Shown piece after piece: positions 32,961 to 41,736 of a DNA stretch of 52,912 nt. Location: the NCBI GenBank assembly GCA_964506325.1, contig CAZDLO010000014.1, forward strand, positions 1-52,912, written 5' to 3'. A model generated the notes under the pieces. It saw nothing but the letters and a program-made list of their open reading frames with translations. It searched no databases and was not told where the DNA came from. Position 1 is the stretch's first letter; each line of letters begins with the position of its first letter. The DNA comes from CAINVV01 sp964506325. Its GTDB lineage: Bacteria; Bacteroidota; Bacteroidia; Bacteroidales; Prolixibacteraceae. Position numbers and translations under genes: made by a program.

Positions 32961-34805
32961 TTACATCCTGCCCAACTGAAAGTTGACACCTGCAAATACC
33001 GTTGCAAGTGGCATCGGGTAGTAATGGTTGGGCTCATATTCCCGGGAGAGCAGATTTTCACCGCTCAGTGTCAGTTCCACATTTTTGCTGACCCGGTACG
33101 ATGATTTGGCGTTAAGCAGGCTGTAACCAATGAGGTTGACTTTGCCCGAAACATCATTGTTCAGGTCTGAAATATGCTGCAGGGAGCAGTTAACACTGAA
33201 ATTCCTGTAACGATAGGTGCCACTCATGAAGAGGTTGTGCCCGGGGGTGGCAAACAACGGACGATCCATATTGATGTAACTGTAGGACAGAATGATTTCC
33301 AGCGGTTTAACAGGACTTGAGGTAATCGCCACTTCAACCCCTTTGTTGTTGATTTTTCCGGTATTGTAGAGCTTACCCATTGCACCGGTCACGATAAGGT
33401 TATCACCCGACACACTGTAGCCGGTAAGTTCAATCCTGAGCCTGTTTTGAAGGAAGTTTCGGGCGATGCCGGTTTCAAAGCTGTAGATCCTTTCTGGCTC
33501 CAGGAACGGATTGTGGTTAAACATGTAGAGTTCGCGGATGGTCGGACTGCGGAAACCTTTGGAAAAACTGGCTCTCCAGGTAGCAAAATGAGCCACCTGC
33601 CAGGCAAAACCGGCGGAGGGAATCCACTCGCCGCCGAATTTACTGTGGTTCTGGTACCTTAAACCACTGTTCAGGGTAAGTGACCTGAACAGCGTTTGTT
33701 GCATGAAAGCATAGATTCCTCCTTCGTTGACAGTTGTATCTGCAAAGGTAATCCCCTTGCCTCCCATGGCTTTGGTATTTTCAGCCTTGCCCCCATATTT
33801 TGCCACGTCAGCGCCAAATGAGAGATGGCTTCCCTCTGCCAGCTTTAAGGTCTGGTAGAAGTTAATGCCATTGTTTAAATCCCTCGAGTGAAAACCATCG
33901 GTTATGGTATGTTCGCCAAAATTGTTGTAAAATTTGATGGCACCGCTGATCTTTTCATAATCGTTGGAGACTTGCAAGGACATGTAACCGCGGGTGATGT
34001 CAATCCTGTTTCCGGGTATGGCATTTGTGGTGTCCGGTCCGGGATCCCGTGCATTGAACCTGGCTATCGAAATATCTGCATCTGCACGGAGGTGAGCATT
34101 GATTTCATACCCGAATTTCAGGTAGCCGTTTGTGATTTCAAAATCTGAATTGGGTCTGTGGCCATCTGTCTTGTCATGGTTGATGGAAACGAAAGAAGTG
34201 AATTTATTTTTTTTCATCCCGGCAGAGGCAGACTGTTTCCAGGTATTGTAGGAGCCGTACAATAGTTTGGCATTACCGCCAAATCCTTCGGCAGACTGTT
34301 TCCTGGTGATGATGTTGATGACTCCCCCCATGGCATTGGAACCATAGAGAATTGAGGCAGGACCCCTGATCACTTCAACACGTTCAACATCTGAGGCCAC
34401 ATAGCTGTCGGGCAGGGGGTGACCCATAATTCCCATGAATTGCGGATGTCCGTCAATCAGCATAAGGACGCCGGTGGTCGGACTGCCGCCGATACCCCTG
34501 ATGGAAATTTGTCCGGCCGACCCTGCCGCCACACCAAAGCCTGTTACCCCCCTTTCAGTAACGTACAATCCGGGAACGCGCCCGCTCAGCAGAGGTAAAA
34601 TTGCTGATTCACTGCCTTCAGCAATCTGTTTCCGGTCAAGTACCGATACTGCCAGCGGAGTGTTGTTCCGGTTTGTTTTCGTCAGTGTTCCTGTAACAAT
34701 GACCTCTCCAAGGTTGATGGTATCCTTCAGAATAACAGGCATTTCCTGGGCTTGCGACAGGAGAGGCCAAATGAATACGGCTAAAAAAAGATATATGTTT
34801 TTCAT
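32961..34805 (-). CDS. TonB-dependent receptor linked to a NikR-like regulator
   Basis: A 614-aa outer-membrane receptor without the carboxypeptidase-like N-terminal domain. Signal peptide ~1-19 (ending LLSQAQ); plug ~30-160 with MLIDGHPQFMGIMGHPLP and VIRGPASILYGSNAMGG; barrel to the C-terminus (VFAGVNFQLGRM). The plug HPLP loop and the adjacent regulator and ZnuABC-like genes suggest a transition-metal or metallophore cargo such as zinc, cobalt or nickel; this is inferred from context. A motif shared with the regulator's own leader lies five bases upstream of its ATG. Confidence 0.87.
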   Translation of the reverse strand: MKNIYLFLAVFIWPLLSQAQEMPVILKDTINLGEVIVTGTLTKTNRNNTPLAVSVLDRKQIAEGSESAILPLLSGRVPGLYVTERGVTGFGVAAGSAGQISIRGIGGSPTTGVLMLIDGHPQFMGIMGHPLPDSYVASDVERVEVIRGPASILYGSNAMGGVINIITRKQSAEGFGGNAKLLYGSYNTWKQSASAGMKKNKFTSFVSINHDKTDGHRPNSDFEITNGYLKFGYEINAHLRADADISIARFNARDPGPDTTNAIPGNRIDITRGYMSLQVSNDYEKISGAIKFYNNFGEHTITDGFHSRDLNNGINFYQTLKLAEGSHLSFGADVAKYGGKAENTKAMGGKGITFADTTVNEGGIYAFMQQTLFRSLTLNSGLRYQNHSKFGGEWIPSAGFAWQVAHFATWRASFSKGFRSPTIRELYMFNHNPFLEPERIYSFETGIARNFLQNRLRIELTGYSVSGDNLIVTGAMGKLYNTGKINNKGVEVAITSSPVKPLEIILSYSYINMDRPLFATPGHNLFMSGTYRYRNFSVNCSLQHISDLNNDVSGKVNLIGYSLLNAKSSYRVSKNVELTLSGENLLSREYEPNHYYPMPLATVFAGVNFQLGRM

Positions 34806-34810
34806 GATTA

Positions 34811-34840
34811 GTATTACGAATTATATAAATAGTGTTACGA
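34811..34840 (-). promoter_or_regulatory. Putative operator upstream of the TonB receptor
   Basis: GTATTACGAATTA (34811-34823) and GTGTTACGA (34832-34840) are direct half-repeats 21 bases apart. The first 13 bases recur exactly in front of the regulator gene at 35257, and AAAT and GTGT recur at the same offsets. Autoregulation plus receptor control by the NikR-like protein is inferred; the block may also overlap the -7 region. Confidence 0.5.
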
Positions 34841-34853
34841 TAAATCAAAAAAA

Positions 34854-35255
34854 TTATTGAAACTTGCTCATAATCAGCTTGCCATGTTCTATTCCTTTGA
34901 TGCCGATCAGCTGATCTGACAATTCTGTCAGGGTGTGAGCGGTGCCCTTGACAGTAATTACTTCCATGGTATGGTCATTTTCCAGGAAAAAGCGCTGCGA
35001 GGAAAGGACAACCTCCGCAAACCGGGACTGAACCTCGAACGACCGGTTCAGGACTTCCTTCCTGTTGTTGGGATGTACAAGTACAATGGCCCCTGCGACC
35101 AGGTTGTTGCACTGCCATTTCTTCTCCACCCTGTTTCTCTCAATCAGGGCACGGATAGCCTGCGACCTGTTGGGGAACATATTTTCCTTCACATAGGAAT
35201 CGAGGGCTTCAAGAAGCTCCTCTTCGAGTGAAACACTGAACCGCGAAACCGACAT
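34854..35255 (-). CDS. NikR/CopG-family regulator lacking the nickel ligands
   Basis: Start chosen at 35255 (133 aa, MSVSRFSVSLEEELL), where the ribbon-helix-helix domain begins; the 16 upstream residues are not typical. The N-terminal RHH has PNRSQAIRALIER. The C-terminal ACT-like domain aligns with NikR through MEVITVKG and GIEHGKL. By eye alignment to E. coli NikR, the four nickel ligands H76, H87, H89 and C95 are S77, R88, F90 and T96 here. C49, H61, H95 and H124 remain as possible ligands. The protein probably senses another metal or none. It lies 48 bases upstream of the TonB receptor on the same strand and beside a ZnuABC-like transporter. Confidence 0.85.
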   Translation of the reverse strand: MSVSRFSVSLEEELLEALDSYVKENMFPNRSQAIRALIERNRVEKKWQCNNLVAGAIVLVHPNNRKEVLNRSFEVQSRFAEVVLSSQRFFLENDHTMEVITVKGTAHTLTELSDQLIGIKGIEHGKLIMSKFQ

Positions 35256-35256
35256 G

Positions 35257-35281
35257 GTATTACGAATTAATAAAATCGTGT
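35257..35281 (-). promoter_or_regulatory. Putative operator upstream of the NikR-like gene
   Basis: GTATTACGAATTA at 35257-35269, with AAAT at 35273-35276 and GTGT at 35278-35281, repeats the layout at 34811 with 21 of 25 positions the same. It lies one base from the start codon, as the other copy lies close to the receptor start. Confidence 0.5.
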
Positions 35282-35363
35282 GCAAGATAACAATAACTTC
35301 CAATATAGAAAAGACAGATCGAAAAGCCGGTGGTAATTTCGCTGAAGAGAAGACATTCAGAAT

Positions 35364-36188
35364 TTAATGCCTGATTGCCTTGCGTGTGACAAAATACATT
35401 TTTATGATTCCGTACATAAGCACCAGGGCAAAAATGATAGCTGCACCTGAAGGTATATCATACACATAGGAGAAAATCAAACCGGCCATCGATCCGGCAA
35501 ATCCAAAAAAGATGGAGAAGAAGATCATCTTGTGAAAGTGCCGGGTAAAAAGGTTGGAAATGGCTTGAGGGATAGTGAGCAGCGACATGACCAGGATTAT
35601 TCCTACGACCCTGATATTTAAAACAATGGTGAGCGCTACCAGGCAGATCAGTATCATGTTGAACAGGCGGACAGGGGTATTGTTGGTCAGTGCAAACTGT
35701 TCATCGAATGAGATAAAGAGGATCAGCCTGTAAAAGAGGATAAAGAAGACAGCAATGCCAACGGTCAGCAGCAGCAGAAACAAAAGGTCTGTGGCAGAGA
35801 CCGTCAGGATATTTCCGAAGAGGTAGCTCATCAGGTTGGGAGCGTAACCGGGCGTGAGAAAGATGAAGATAATCCCCAGAGCCATTCCCAGAGCCCAAAG
35901 CATCGCTATGGCAGAGTCCTCCCTCAGGTCTGCCTTTTTTGTAAAGAATTCGATGCCAAGGGCTGAAAAAATCCCGAAGAATACTGCCCCCAAAATCGGG
36001 TCAAACCCCATGTAATATCCCATTCCTATTCCCCCGAAGGAGGCATGTGTGATCCCACCGCTGATAAAGACGATGCGGCGTGAAACAATATAGGTTCCAA
36101 TGATACCACAGGCAATGCTTGCCAGCAGGGATGCCAGCAGGGCATTGCGAAAGAAATTCATCGCAAGGAGTGACATCAGGTTATCCAT
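35364..36188 (-). CDS. Metal ABC transporter permease (ZnuB/MntB family)
   Basis: A 274-aa inner-membrane permease with 8-9 helices and the family phrase GGITHASFGGIGMGYYMG near residues 39-56. It belongs to the ABC-3 family, which imports Zn, Mn or Fe. It ends at the C-terminus with a short basic tail (FVTRKAIRH). Its first base overlaps the stop of the ATPase gene at 36188, so the two are translationally coupled. Confidence 0.92.
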   Translation of the reverse strand: MDNLMSLLAMNFFRNALLASLLASIACGIIGTYIVSRRIVFISGGITHASFGGIGMGYYMGFDPILGAVFFGIFSALGIEFFTKKADLREDSAIAMLWALGMALGIIFIFLTPGYAPNLMSYLFGNILTVSATDLLFLLLLTVGIAVFFILFYRLILFISFDEQFALTNNTPVRLFNMILICLVALTIVLNIRVVGIILVMSLLTIPQAISNLFTRHFHKMIFFSIFFGFAGSMAGLIFSYVYDIPSGAAIIFALVLMYGIIKMYFVTRKAIRH

Positions 36189-36943
36189 TATTGCTCATGT
36201 TGATGTAAGACGGTATGAGGAATCTTTCCGTGGGTGATGATCTGGATAGGGCATTCGTAGGCTTCCATCAGTTCGGGGGTAATTTTGTTCCCGGGGTGGT
36301 AATGCAGGGAGTGATTCACACAGGCTATTGATTTAACGTAGGTTGAGATGGTTCCCAGGTCATGCGATACCAGCAATATGGCGATCTCATTGTTCAGCTT
36401 CCGCAGTTTCTCGTAGAGCTCCTTTTCAAAACGGTTGTCGACATAAGTGTTGGGTTCGTCCAGCACGAGCAGCTTTGGCCGGTTGACCAATGCCCGGCAG
36501 AGGAGGGCTCTCTGGATTTGTCCACCCGAAAGTTCCCCTATTGCCTTGTTCCTGATTTCATAAATGCCCATCTGGTTCATCAGTTCACCTGCGAATTTCA
36601 GATCATCCTTGTCATACTGCCTGATGATTTTCTTTTTGGACATCAGTCCTGATTTAACAACTTCCGATACGGAAATGGGAAATTTCCGGTCAATGTTGTT
36701 GATCTGGGGAAGGTACCCGATCCTGTGACGGTTGCCTTCAGTCATGCAGTCATGGAAAACGACCTCTCCCCTGACAGGTGTCAGGAGTCCTAAAATGGCT
36801 TTCAGAAGGGTTGTTTTACCTCCTCCGTTCGGACCGATCACCCCGATAAAATCACTGTCGTGAATGGTTAGGGAGACATCCGTAAGAATGATGTTGTCAT
36901 CATACCCAACTGTCAGGTTGCGAATGTCAATAAGGGGGACCAT
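36188..36943 (-). CDS. Metal ABC transporter ATP-binding protein (ZnuC family)
   Basis: Start chosen at 36943 (MVPLIDIRNLTVGYDD), where the fold begins; an in-frame ATG at 36976 adds 11 residues. The ~251 aa carry Walker A GPNGGGKTT, Q-loop, signature LSGGQIQRALL, Walker B LLVLDEP and the H-loop SHDLG. A His-containing C-terminal tail (THGKIPHTVLHQHEQ) follows. It couples ATP hydrolysis to metal uptake with the permease and the binding protein encoded upstream. Confidence 0.93.
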   Translation of the reverse strand: MVPLIDIRNLTVGYDDNIILTDVSLTIHDSDFIGVIGPNGGGKTTLLKAILGLLTPVRGEVVFHDCMTEGNRHRIGYLPQINNIDRKFPISVSEVVKSGLMSKKKIIRQYDKDDLKFAGELMNQMGIYEIRNKAIGELSGGQIQRALLCRALVNRPKLLVLDEPNTYVDNRFEKELYEKLRKLNNEIAILLVSHDLGTISTYVKSIACVNHSLHYHPGNKITPELMEAYECPIQIITHGKIPHTVLHQHEQ

Positions 36944-37002
36944 ATATCTGAGGTTTTCCAGCATTTTCGGATACAAAATTACTAAATAATAGGAAGTCGG
37001 AG

Positions 37003-37869
37003 CTATTTAACTCCGGCCATTTTATTGGCCAGGGAGATCATTTCGCCCGGCCAGTCATAGGCTAGCGGATCTATCTGAACCACCTTGCTGCCTGTCTCAT
37101 TGGCAATTACTTCAGCATTTTCGATATCAAATTCTTTTTGAATCATGATATAGGCAATCTTGTGTTTCCTGGCTTCTTCAACGATATTCTGAATATGTTT
37201 GGGTGTAGGGACCTTGCCTTCAAATTCTATGGAAAGCTGTTCTAGCTGGTAGTCACGTGCAAAGTAACCCAATGCAGGATGAAAGACCATGAATTTCCGT
37301 GAGGGGATGGTGGATAAAATACTTTTAACAGCAACATCCACACTGTCAATTTTTGCCATCAGCCGTTCATAATTGGCCTGAAAATTGGCTTTGTTGGCAG
37401 GATCAATCTTTATCATTCCGTTCAGTATATTTCCGGCAATGATTCTGGCACCACCCGGTGATGACCAGGTATGGGGATCCACCCCTTTTTCATGCATGTG
37501 ATCTCCATGACTGTGTTCGTCAGAATGAATAAGGTTAACACCTTCCGAAGTATTGATGAATACGAGGTTAGGGTTTATGGATTGAAATTTATCCAGGTAT
37601 GCCTCTTCAAATCCCAGGAAACCATTGGCAAAAAAAGCTCCGGCTCCAGCCATACCGCTCATTTGCCTGGGAGTGGGGCTGTAGGTCTCGGGTCCGACTC
37701 CCGGAGGCACCATCACTTCTGATTGGTAAAGACCACCTGTAATCTGATCGGTAAAATACTGGAGTGGAAGAATACTGGCAAAAACGACCTTCGCTACCGG
37801 CTTTTTGGGTGCAGTCTGGCAGGCCATAAGTCCAAAAATCAGTAAAAGGGATAATATTGTAATTCTCAT
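37003..37869 (-). CDS. Metal-binding lipoprotein of an ABC transporter (ZnuA family)
   Basis: A 288-aa solute-binding protein. The lipobox ends at C17 (GLMACQ), so it is anchored in the periplasmic face. A His/Asp-rich loop (HSDEHSHGDHMHEKG) precedes DPHTW, and FHPALGYFARDY plus the C-terminal IDPLAYDW supply further conserved metal ligands. The His-rich loop favours zinc over manganese. It is first in the set A-C-B on the minus strand. Confidence 0.92.
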   Translation of the reverse strand: MRITILSLLLIFGLMACQTAPKKPVAKVVFASILPLQYFTDQITGGLYQSEVMVPPGVGPETYSPTPRQMSGMAGAGAFFANGFLGFEEAYLDKFQSINPNLVFINTSEGVNLIHSDEHSHGDHMHEKGVDPHTWSSPGGARIIAGNILNGMIKIDPANKANFQANYERLMAKIDSVDVAVKSILSTIPSRKFMVFHPALGYFARDYQLEQLSIEFEGKVPTPKHIQNIVEEARKHKIAYIMIQKEFDIENAEVIANETGSKVVQIDPLAYDWPGEMISLANKMAGVK

Positions 37870-37959
37870 TGCAATGGTATAATTCAGATTTTCAAGGCAT
37901 TAATAGAAACTTTGATGTCCCTCCTCATTCTGCCTGTCAGAAGATCCCTGACTGTGAAT

Positions 37960-38217
37960 TTACTTATTTTTTGGAGGTACCGGATCATATCCGCTGGTGC
38001 CCCACGGATGACAATGTAAAATCCGGTTGGAGGCCAGGAGAAAACCCCTGATGGGCCCGTGTATCTTAACTGCTTCAATGGCATAAAGTGAGCAGGTGGG
38101 AACATGCCTGCAGGATGGTGGCAGCAAAGGTGAAATGGCCCTTCGGTAAAAATATACCGGCAGTAACAGCAACTGGACAAATACCCACCTGATTCCCCCG
38201 GTTATTTTTTTGATCAT
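37960..38217 (-). CDS. yidD: Membrane protein insertion efficiency factor YidD
   Basis: An 85-aa protein with an N-terminal amphipathic helix (IRWVFVQLLLLPVYFY) and the family core AISPLLPPSCRHVPTCSLYAIEA-like region, HGPIRGF and HCHPWGTSGYDPVP. YidD helps the YidC insertase at the inner membrane. The usual neighbours rnpA and yidC are not present, so the gene stands alone, as it often does in Bacteroidota. Confidence 0.93.
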   Translation of the reverse strand: MIKKITGGIRWVFVQLLLLPVYFYRRAISPLLPPSCRHVPTCSLYAIEAVKIHGPIRGFLLASNRILHCHPWGTSGYDPVPPKNK

Positions 38218-38653
38218 AGCATGCTGAATGAAAATGAATATACTTAAAAATCCTGCACAAAGTTACCCAAAAAAAAACAGAAGTGGAGCCAGAAATGTTC
38301 ACTCAATGTATAACATCCAGATAGTCAAAGTTATTGAAGTTTGCTTTTTTTGAAAACTTTATCTCCAATGTTTCGTTTAAACTGACATATTGAGAGAAGT
38401 TGTCATTCCGGCAATTCATGCCTGGCGGATTCAACTGAATTTTGTGATAAAACGGGTTATCCGGAAATTTAAATCCGGTATAAATATCTTAACTTAGAGG
38501 GAAGTAGCTTACCCGGTGGATAGGCCCGGCAGGTTCGCACAGTATGGCGAAAAATGCAGTTGAATCAACCCCTGCTTTCTTTCCGGATCCAGAAAAATTT
38601 GCAGGCACAAAGCTTTCAATATTCAGATTATCAGTAGCTTTATATAATAATTG
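38218..38653. other. 436-base non-coding region with unassigned palindromes
   Basis: No convincing ORF. It holds CCGGA-n8-TCCGG near 38470, repeated CCCGG words near 38512-38530, and the odd palindrome GTTGAATCAAC near 38559. TGTCATTCCGG at 38401 weakly resembles the dispersed leader element. An RNA gene is conceivable, but I could not match it to tmRNA, SRP, RNase P or tRNA. Confidence 0.4.
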
Positions 38654-39331
38654 ATGCAGTCAACAGTACAAAAATATAACAAGCACGAATTGCAACCGGT
38701 TCATATATCCGCTAACGTGGAGATATCCCCGAATGTCTGGGTAATATCATGGAAAAGGTCGGCTGATTTCAGTCCGGGCCAGGTCATCAAAATTTCAATG
38801 GATCTGCTTGAACCTCCCAGGATCTACAGCATCTGCAGCGGCAACAGTGATGAGGATATTTCGGTGTTATTCAATGTGAAACCCGATGGGGCCCTAACGC
38901 CAAAACTTTCCACCATGAGAGCCGGCGACCGGATTTTCGTTTCAGCGCCGTATGGCAGTTTTTATTGCGACGATAAGCCGGCTCACCTGATCTCAACAGG
39001 AACAGGTATTGCGCCGTTCCATAGCATGATCAGGTCAGGCATAGCGGACAACAAGGTTTTGATTCATGGAGTCAGCTATGCAAACCAGTTCTATTTTGAA
39101 GATTTTCTCAAGGAGGAGCTGGGTGATAAGTACATCCGGTGCTGCAGCCGGGAACAAGCGGAAGGATGCTTTTCCGGCAGGGTGACTGATTATTTGCAGC
39201 GCCTGCCTGACCTCCCCAAAGGGGATAAATATTATCTTTGCGGGCAGGCACTGATGGTAGTGGAAGTCAGGGACCTCCTGATACAAAAGGGAATTCCGTA
39301 CGGACAGATTTATGCCGAGATATTTTTCTAA
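38654..39331 (+). CDS. Ferredoxin/flavodoxin--NADP reductase
   Basis: A 225-aa FAD enzyme that moves electrons between NADPH and ferredoxin or flavodoxin. ATG at 38654 is used; a TTG three bases earlier is not needed. The FAD-binding motif RIYSICSG (near residue 55) follows the FSPGQVIKI beta strand, and STGTGIAPFHSMI is the NADP-binding loop. The C-terminal GQIYAEIFF with aromatic end fits the family. It ends four bases before rlmN, suggesting co-transcription. It could supply low-potential electrons, for example to corrinoid activation, but that is speculation. Confidence 0.88.
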   Translation: MQSTVQKYNKHELQPVHISANVEISPNVWVISWKRSADFSPGQVIKISMDLLEPPRIYSICSGNSDEDISVLFNVKPDGALTPKLSTMRAGDRIFVSAPYGSFYCDDKPAHLISTGTGIAPFHSMIRSGIADNKVLIHGVSYANQFYFEDFLKEELGDKYIRCCSREQAEGCFSGRVTDYLQRLPDLPKGDKYYLCGQALMVVEVRDLLIQKGIPYGQIYAEIFF

Positions 39332-39335
39332 CGTG

Positions 39336-40364
39336 ATGGAACAGATGAAAGAACCGCTTTTTGGCAAGACACTGGATGAATTAACGAAGGTCACCCTGGA
39401 TCTGGGGTTACCCAAATTTACAGCAAGGCAGATTGCCGACTGGCTGTATAAAAAACCGGTCGGTTCTATCGAGGAGATGAGCAATCTCTCCAAAAAATCC
39501 AGGGAACAACTGGCTGAAAAATACAGTTTCGGAACTGTTCTGCCCGGAAAGGTTCAGATCAGTGAAGACGGTACCAGGAAGTACCTTTTCGCAACGGGCG
39601 ACCGCCGGTTTATTGAGACAGCCATGATTCCTGATGAGGATCGTACCACGGTGTGCGTCTCTTCCCAGATTGGCTGCAAAATGGGATGCCTTTTCTGCAT
39701 GACGGCCAAGCAAGGATTCCAGGGCCAGCTATCTGCCGGAGATATCGTGAACCAGGTAAGAAGCATTGAAGAGGCAGCTGCAGTTACCAACATCGTCTAC
39801 ATGGGAATGGGGGAGCCCTTTGATAACCTCGATGAGGTACTGAAAAGCATCCAGATCCTCACCTCCGACTGGGGTTTCGCAATGAGTCCGAGACGAATTA
39901 CTGTTTCTTCCATCGGGATTGTTCCAGCCATGATCAGATTCCTCATGGAATGTGAGGCGCACCTTGCCATCAGCCTTCACACCCCATTCGATGAACAACG
40001 TAAAAGCCTGATGCCCGTTCAGCTGGCATATCCGATACGCGAAGTTGTGGATGAAATTCGCAAATGGGATTTTAGCGGACAAAGACGCGTATCATTTGAA
40101 TATATACTGTTTAAAGGCCTTAATGATACATCATTGCATGTAAAGGAACTTTCAAGGTTACTCAACGGGATCAAATGCCGGATCAACCTGATCCGGTTCC
40201 ACCCGGTGCCCGGAACACCACTGGAAAGTCCGGATGACGAGGCCATCCAGCACTTTAGAAATCAGTTGAACGACAAGGGAATATTCACTTCCGTGCGCGC
40301 TTCCAGGGGGCAGGATATTTATGCGGCCTGCGGACTTCTCTCCACGAGGGAACAGAATAAGTGA
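39336..40364 (+). CDS. rlmN: 23S rRNA (adenine-2503-C2)-methyltransferase RlmN
   Basis: Radical-SAM enzyme that methylates A2503 of 23S rRNA and A37 of some tRNAs. I start at 39336; 39345 is equally possible, and an earlier in-frame ATG at 39312 overlaps the reductase gene. The 4Fe-4S motif is CKMGCLFC (within SSQIGCKMGCLFCMTAKQG). The acceptor-side catalytic Cys is in YAACGLL near the C-terminus. GMGEPF and SLHTPFDEQR also match. The length of ~342 aa is normal. Confidence 0.96.
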   Translation: MEQMKEPLFGKTLDELTKVTLDLGLPKFTARQIADWLYKKPVGSIEEMSNLSKKSREQLAEKYSFGTVLPGKVQISEDGTRKYLFATGDRRFIETAMIPDEDRTTVCVSSQIGCKMGCLFCMTAKQGFQGQLSAGDIVNQVRSIEEAAAVTNIVYMGMGEPFDNLDEVLKSIQILTSDWGFAMSPRRITVSSIGIVPAMIRFLMECEAHLAISLHTPFDEQRKSLMPVQLAYPIREVVDEIRKWDFSGQRRVSFEYILFKGLNDTSLHVKELSRLLNGIKCRINLIRFHPVPGTPLESPDDEAIQHFRNQLNDKGIFTSVRASRGQDIYAACGLLSTREQNK

Positions 40365-40411
40365 TCTGTTCCGGAAGATTCCCCATCAAGTTATTCAATA
40401 ATGAACTAAAT

Positions 40412-41701
40412 ATGAGGCGTTTAATCTCTGCCTGTCTGATCCGGGCATCCCTGTTTCTGATGGCCCATCAACCACTGTCGGCCCAAAACAATGTTACCTG
40501 GACCATCCCTGCAGGCGGGAACAGTTTCCTGGTTGATTCCCGTACCACAGCAGAGGAAGAGGAGGAGCACTGGAATACTGCAGTGCAAAAGAAGCTGTTC
40601 TACTTTCATTCAGACAGGTCCGGGAAGGCAGAACTGTCAGTAAACCTGAATGTTCCGGCGGGTAAATCACGGATACAGATAACTGCCGGGAAGAAAATTT
40701 TTACCCCGGATATTGCCGGGAAAGACTCACAATGGGTGAAAATCGGGAACATCAACCTGGTCAGAGGGTACAACAGGGTGGAGTTTGCCGGCATTCACAA
40801 AGAGGGAGAAGTATTTGCCAATTTGTACGCGCTGGGGGTTCATTCCCTGACAGACAGCCTGACGCTCAGCTTTGTAAAGGAAAACCAGGATCACCGTTTC
40901 TACTGGGGAAGGCGCGGACCTTCCGTGCATCTTAACTATGATGTGCCGAAGGAGACCGAGGTGGAATATTTTTACAGTGAGGTGACGATACCAGTCGGAC
41001 AGGACCCGGAAGGTTCCTATTTTATGGCCAATGGTTTTGGGGAAGGATATTTTGGCATCCAGGTAAACGGGCCCGAAGAGAGAAGGGTTTTGTTTTCAGT
41101 TTGGAGCCCTTACAGAACCGACCGGCCGGGAGAAATACCGGAATCGGACAGGATCATCCTGCTTTCGAAAGGGGACAAGGTGCATACCGGTGAATTCGGC
41201 AACGAGGGGTCAGGCGGTCAAAGTTATTTCCGTTATCCATGGAAAGCTGGAACCACTTACCGTTTTTTGCTGAAAGGAACTCCGGACGGCAAAGGGAATA
41301 CTGTTTACACGGCCTGGTTTTACGCCCCGGAAGTGTCTGCATGGAAGTTGATTGCCGGTTTTCTCAGGCCAAAAACAGATCATTACCTTACCAGGCTTCA
41401 TTCTTTCCTTGAAAATTTTGAGGACCGGAATGGCTACCTTGTGCGCAAAGGCTTGTACACCAATCAATGGTGCCGTGATAAAAACGGAACCTGGCTGCCG
41501 GTTACGAAGGCTCGTTTTACAGGGGACGATATTGCCCGCAGAGGTTACCGGCTCGATTTTACCGGGGGTACCGAACGGGGTGGGTTTTTTCTTCAAAACG
41601 GAGGTTTCCTGGACAGCAACACAAAGATCAATGCGGTTTTCGAACTTAAGGCTGTCCCGTCAGGAACACCGGATATTGATTTTAAATCATTGCAGCAGTA
41701 A
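40412..41701 (+). CDS. Secreted DUF3472 protein with N-terminal DUF5077-like domain
   Basis: I start at 40412 (MRRLISACLIRASLF, 429 aa), which gives a clean signal peptide ending PLSAQ; the upstream ATG at 40361 overlaps rlmN. Residues ~25-150 form a beta-rich DUF5077-like domain (ITAGKKIFTPDIAGKDSQW). Residues ~155-430 match DUF3472 (RGPSVHLNYDVP, FYSEVTIPVGQDPEGSYFMANGFGEG-like). Such proteins occur next to glycan-degrading enzymes in Bacteroidota; function is unknown and carbohydrate binding is likely. It is convergent with the beta-helix gene. Confidence 0.78.
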   Translation: MRRLISACLIRASLFLMAHQPLSAQNNVTWTIPAGGNSFLVDSRTTAEEEEEHWNTAVQKKLFYFHSDRSGKAELSVNLNVPAGKSRIQITAGKKIFTPDIAGKDSQWVKIGNINLVRGYNRVEFAGIHKEGEVFANLYALGVHSLTDSLTLSFVKENQDHRFYWGRRGPSVHLNYDVPKETEVEYFYSEVTIPVGQDPEGSYFMANGFGEGYFGIQVNGPEERRVLFSVWSPYRTDRPGEIPESDRIILLSKGDKVHTGEFGNEGSGGQSYFRYPWKAGTTYRFLLKGTPDGKGNTVYTAWFYAPEVSAWKLIAGFLRPKTDHYLTRLHSFLENFEDRNGYLVRKGLYTNQWCRDKNGTWLPVTKARFTGDDIARRGYRLDFTGGTERGGFFLQNGGFLDSNTKINAVFELKAVPSGTPDIDFKSLQQ

Positions 41702-41736
41702 GGCCCATAGTTGTAAAGCCGTTTTTAATACAGAAC

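Noticed and set aside
38470..38620. tmRNA, SRP RNA, RNase P RNA or tRNA in the yidD-reductase gap
   Set aside because: None of the conserved sequence blocks of these RNAs matched by eye.
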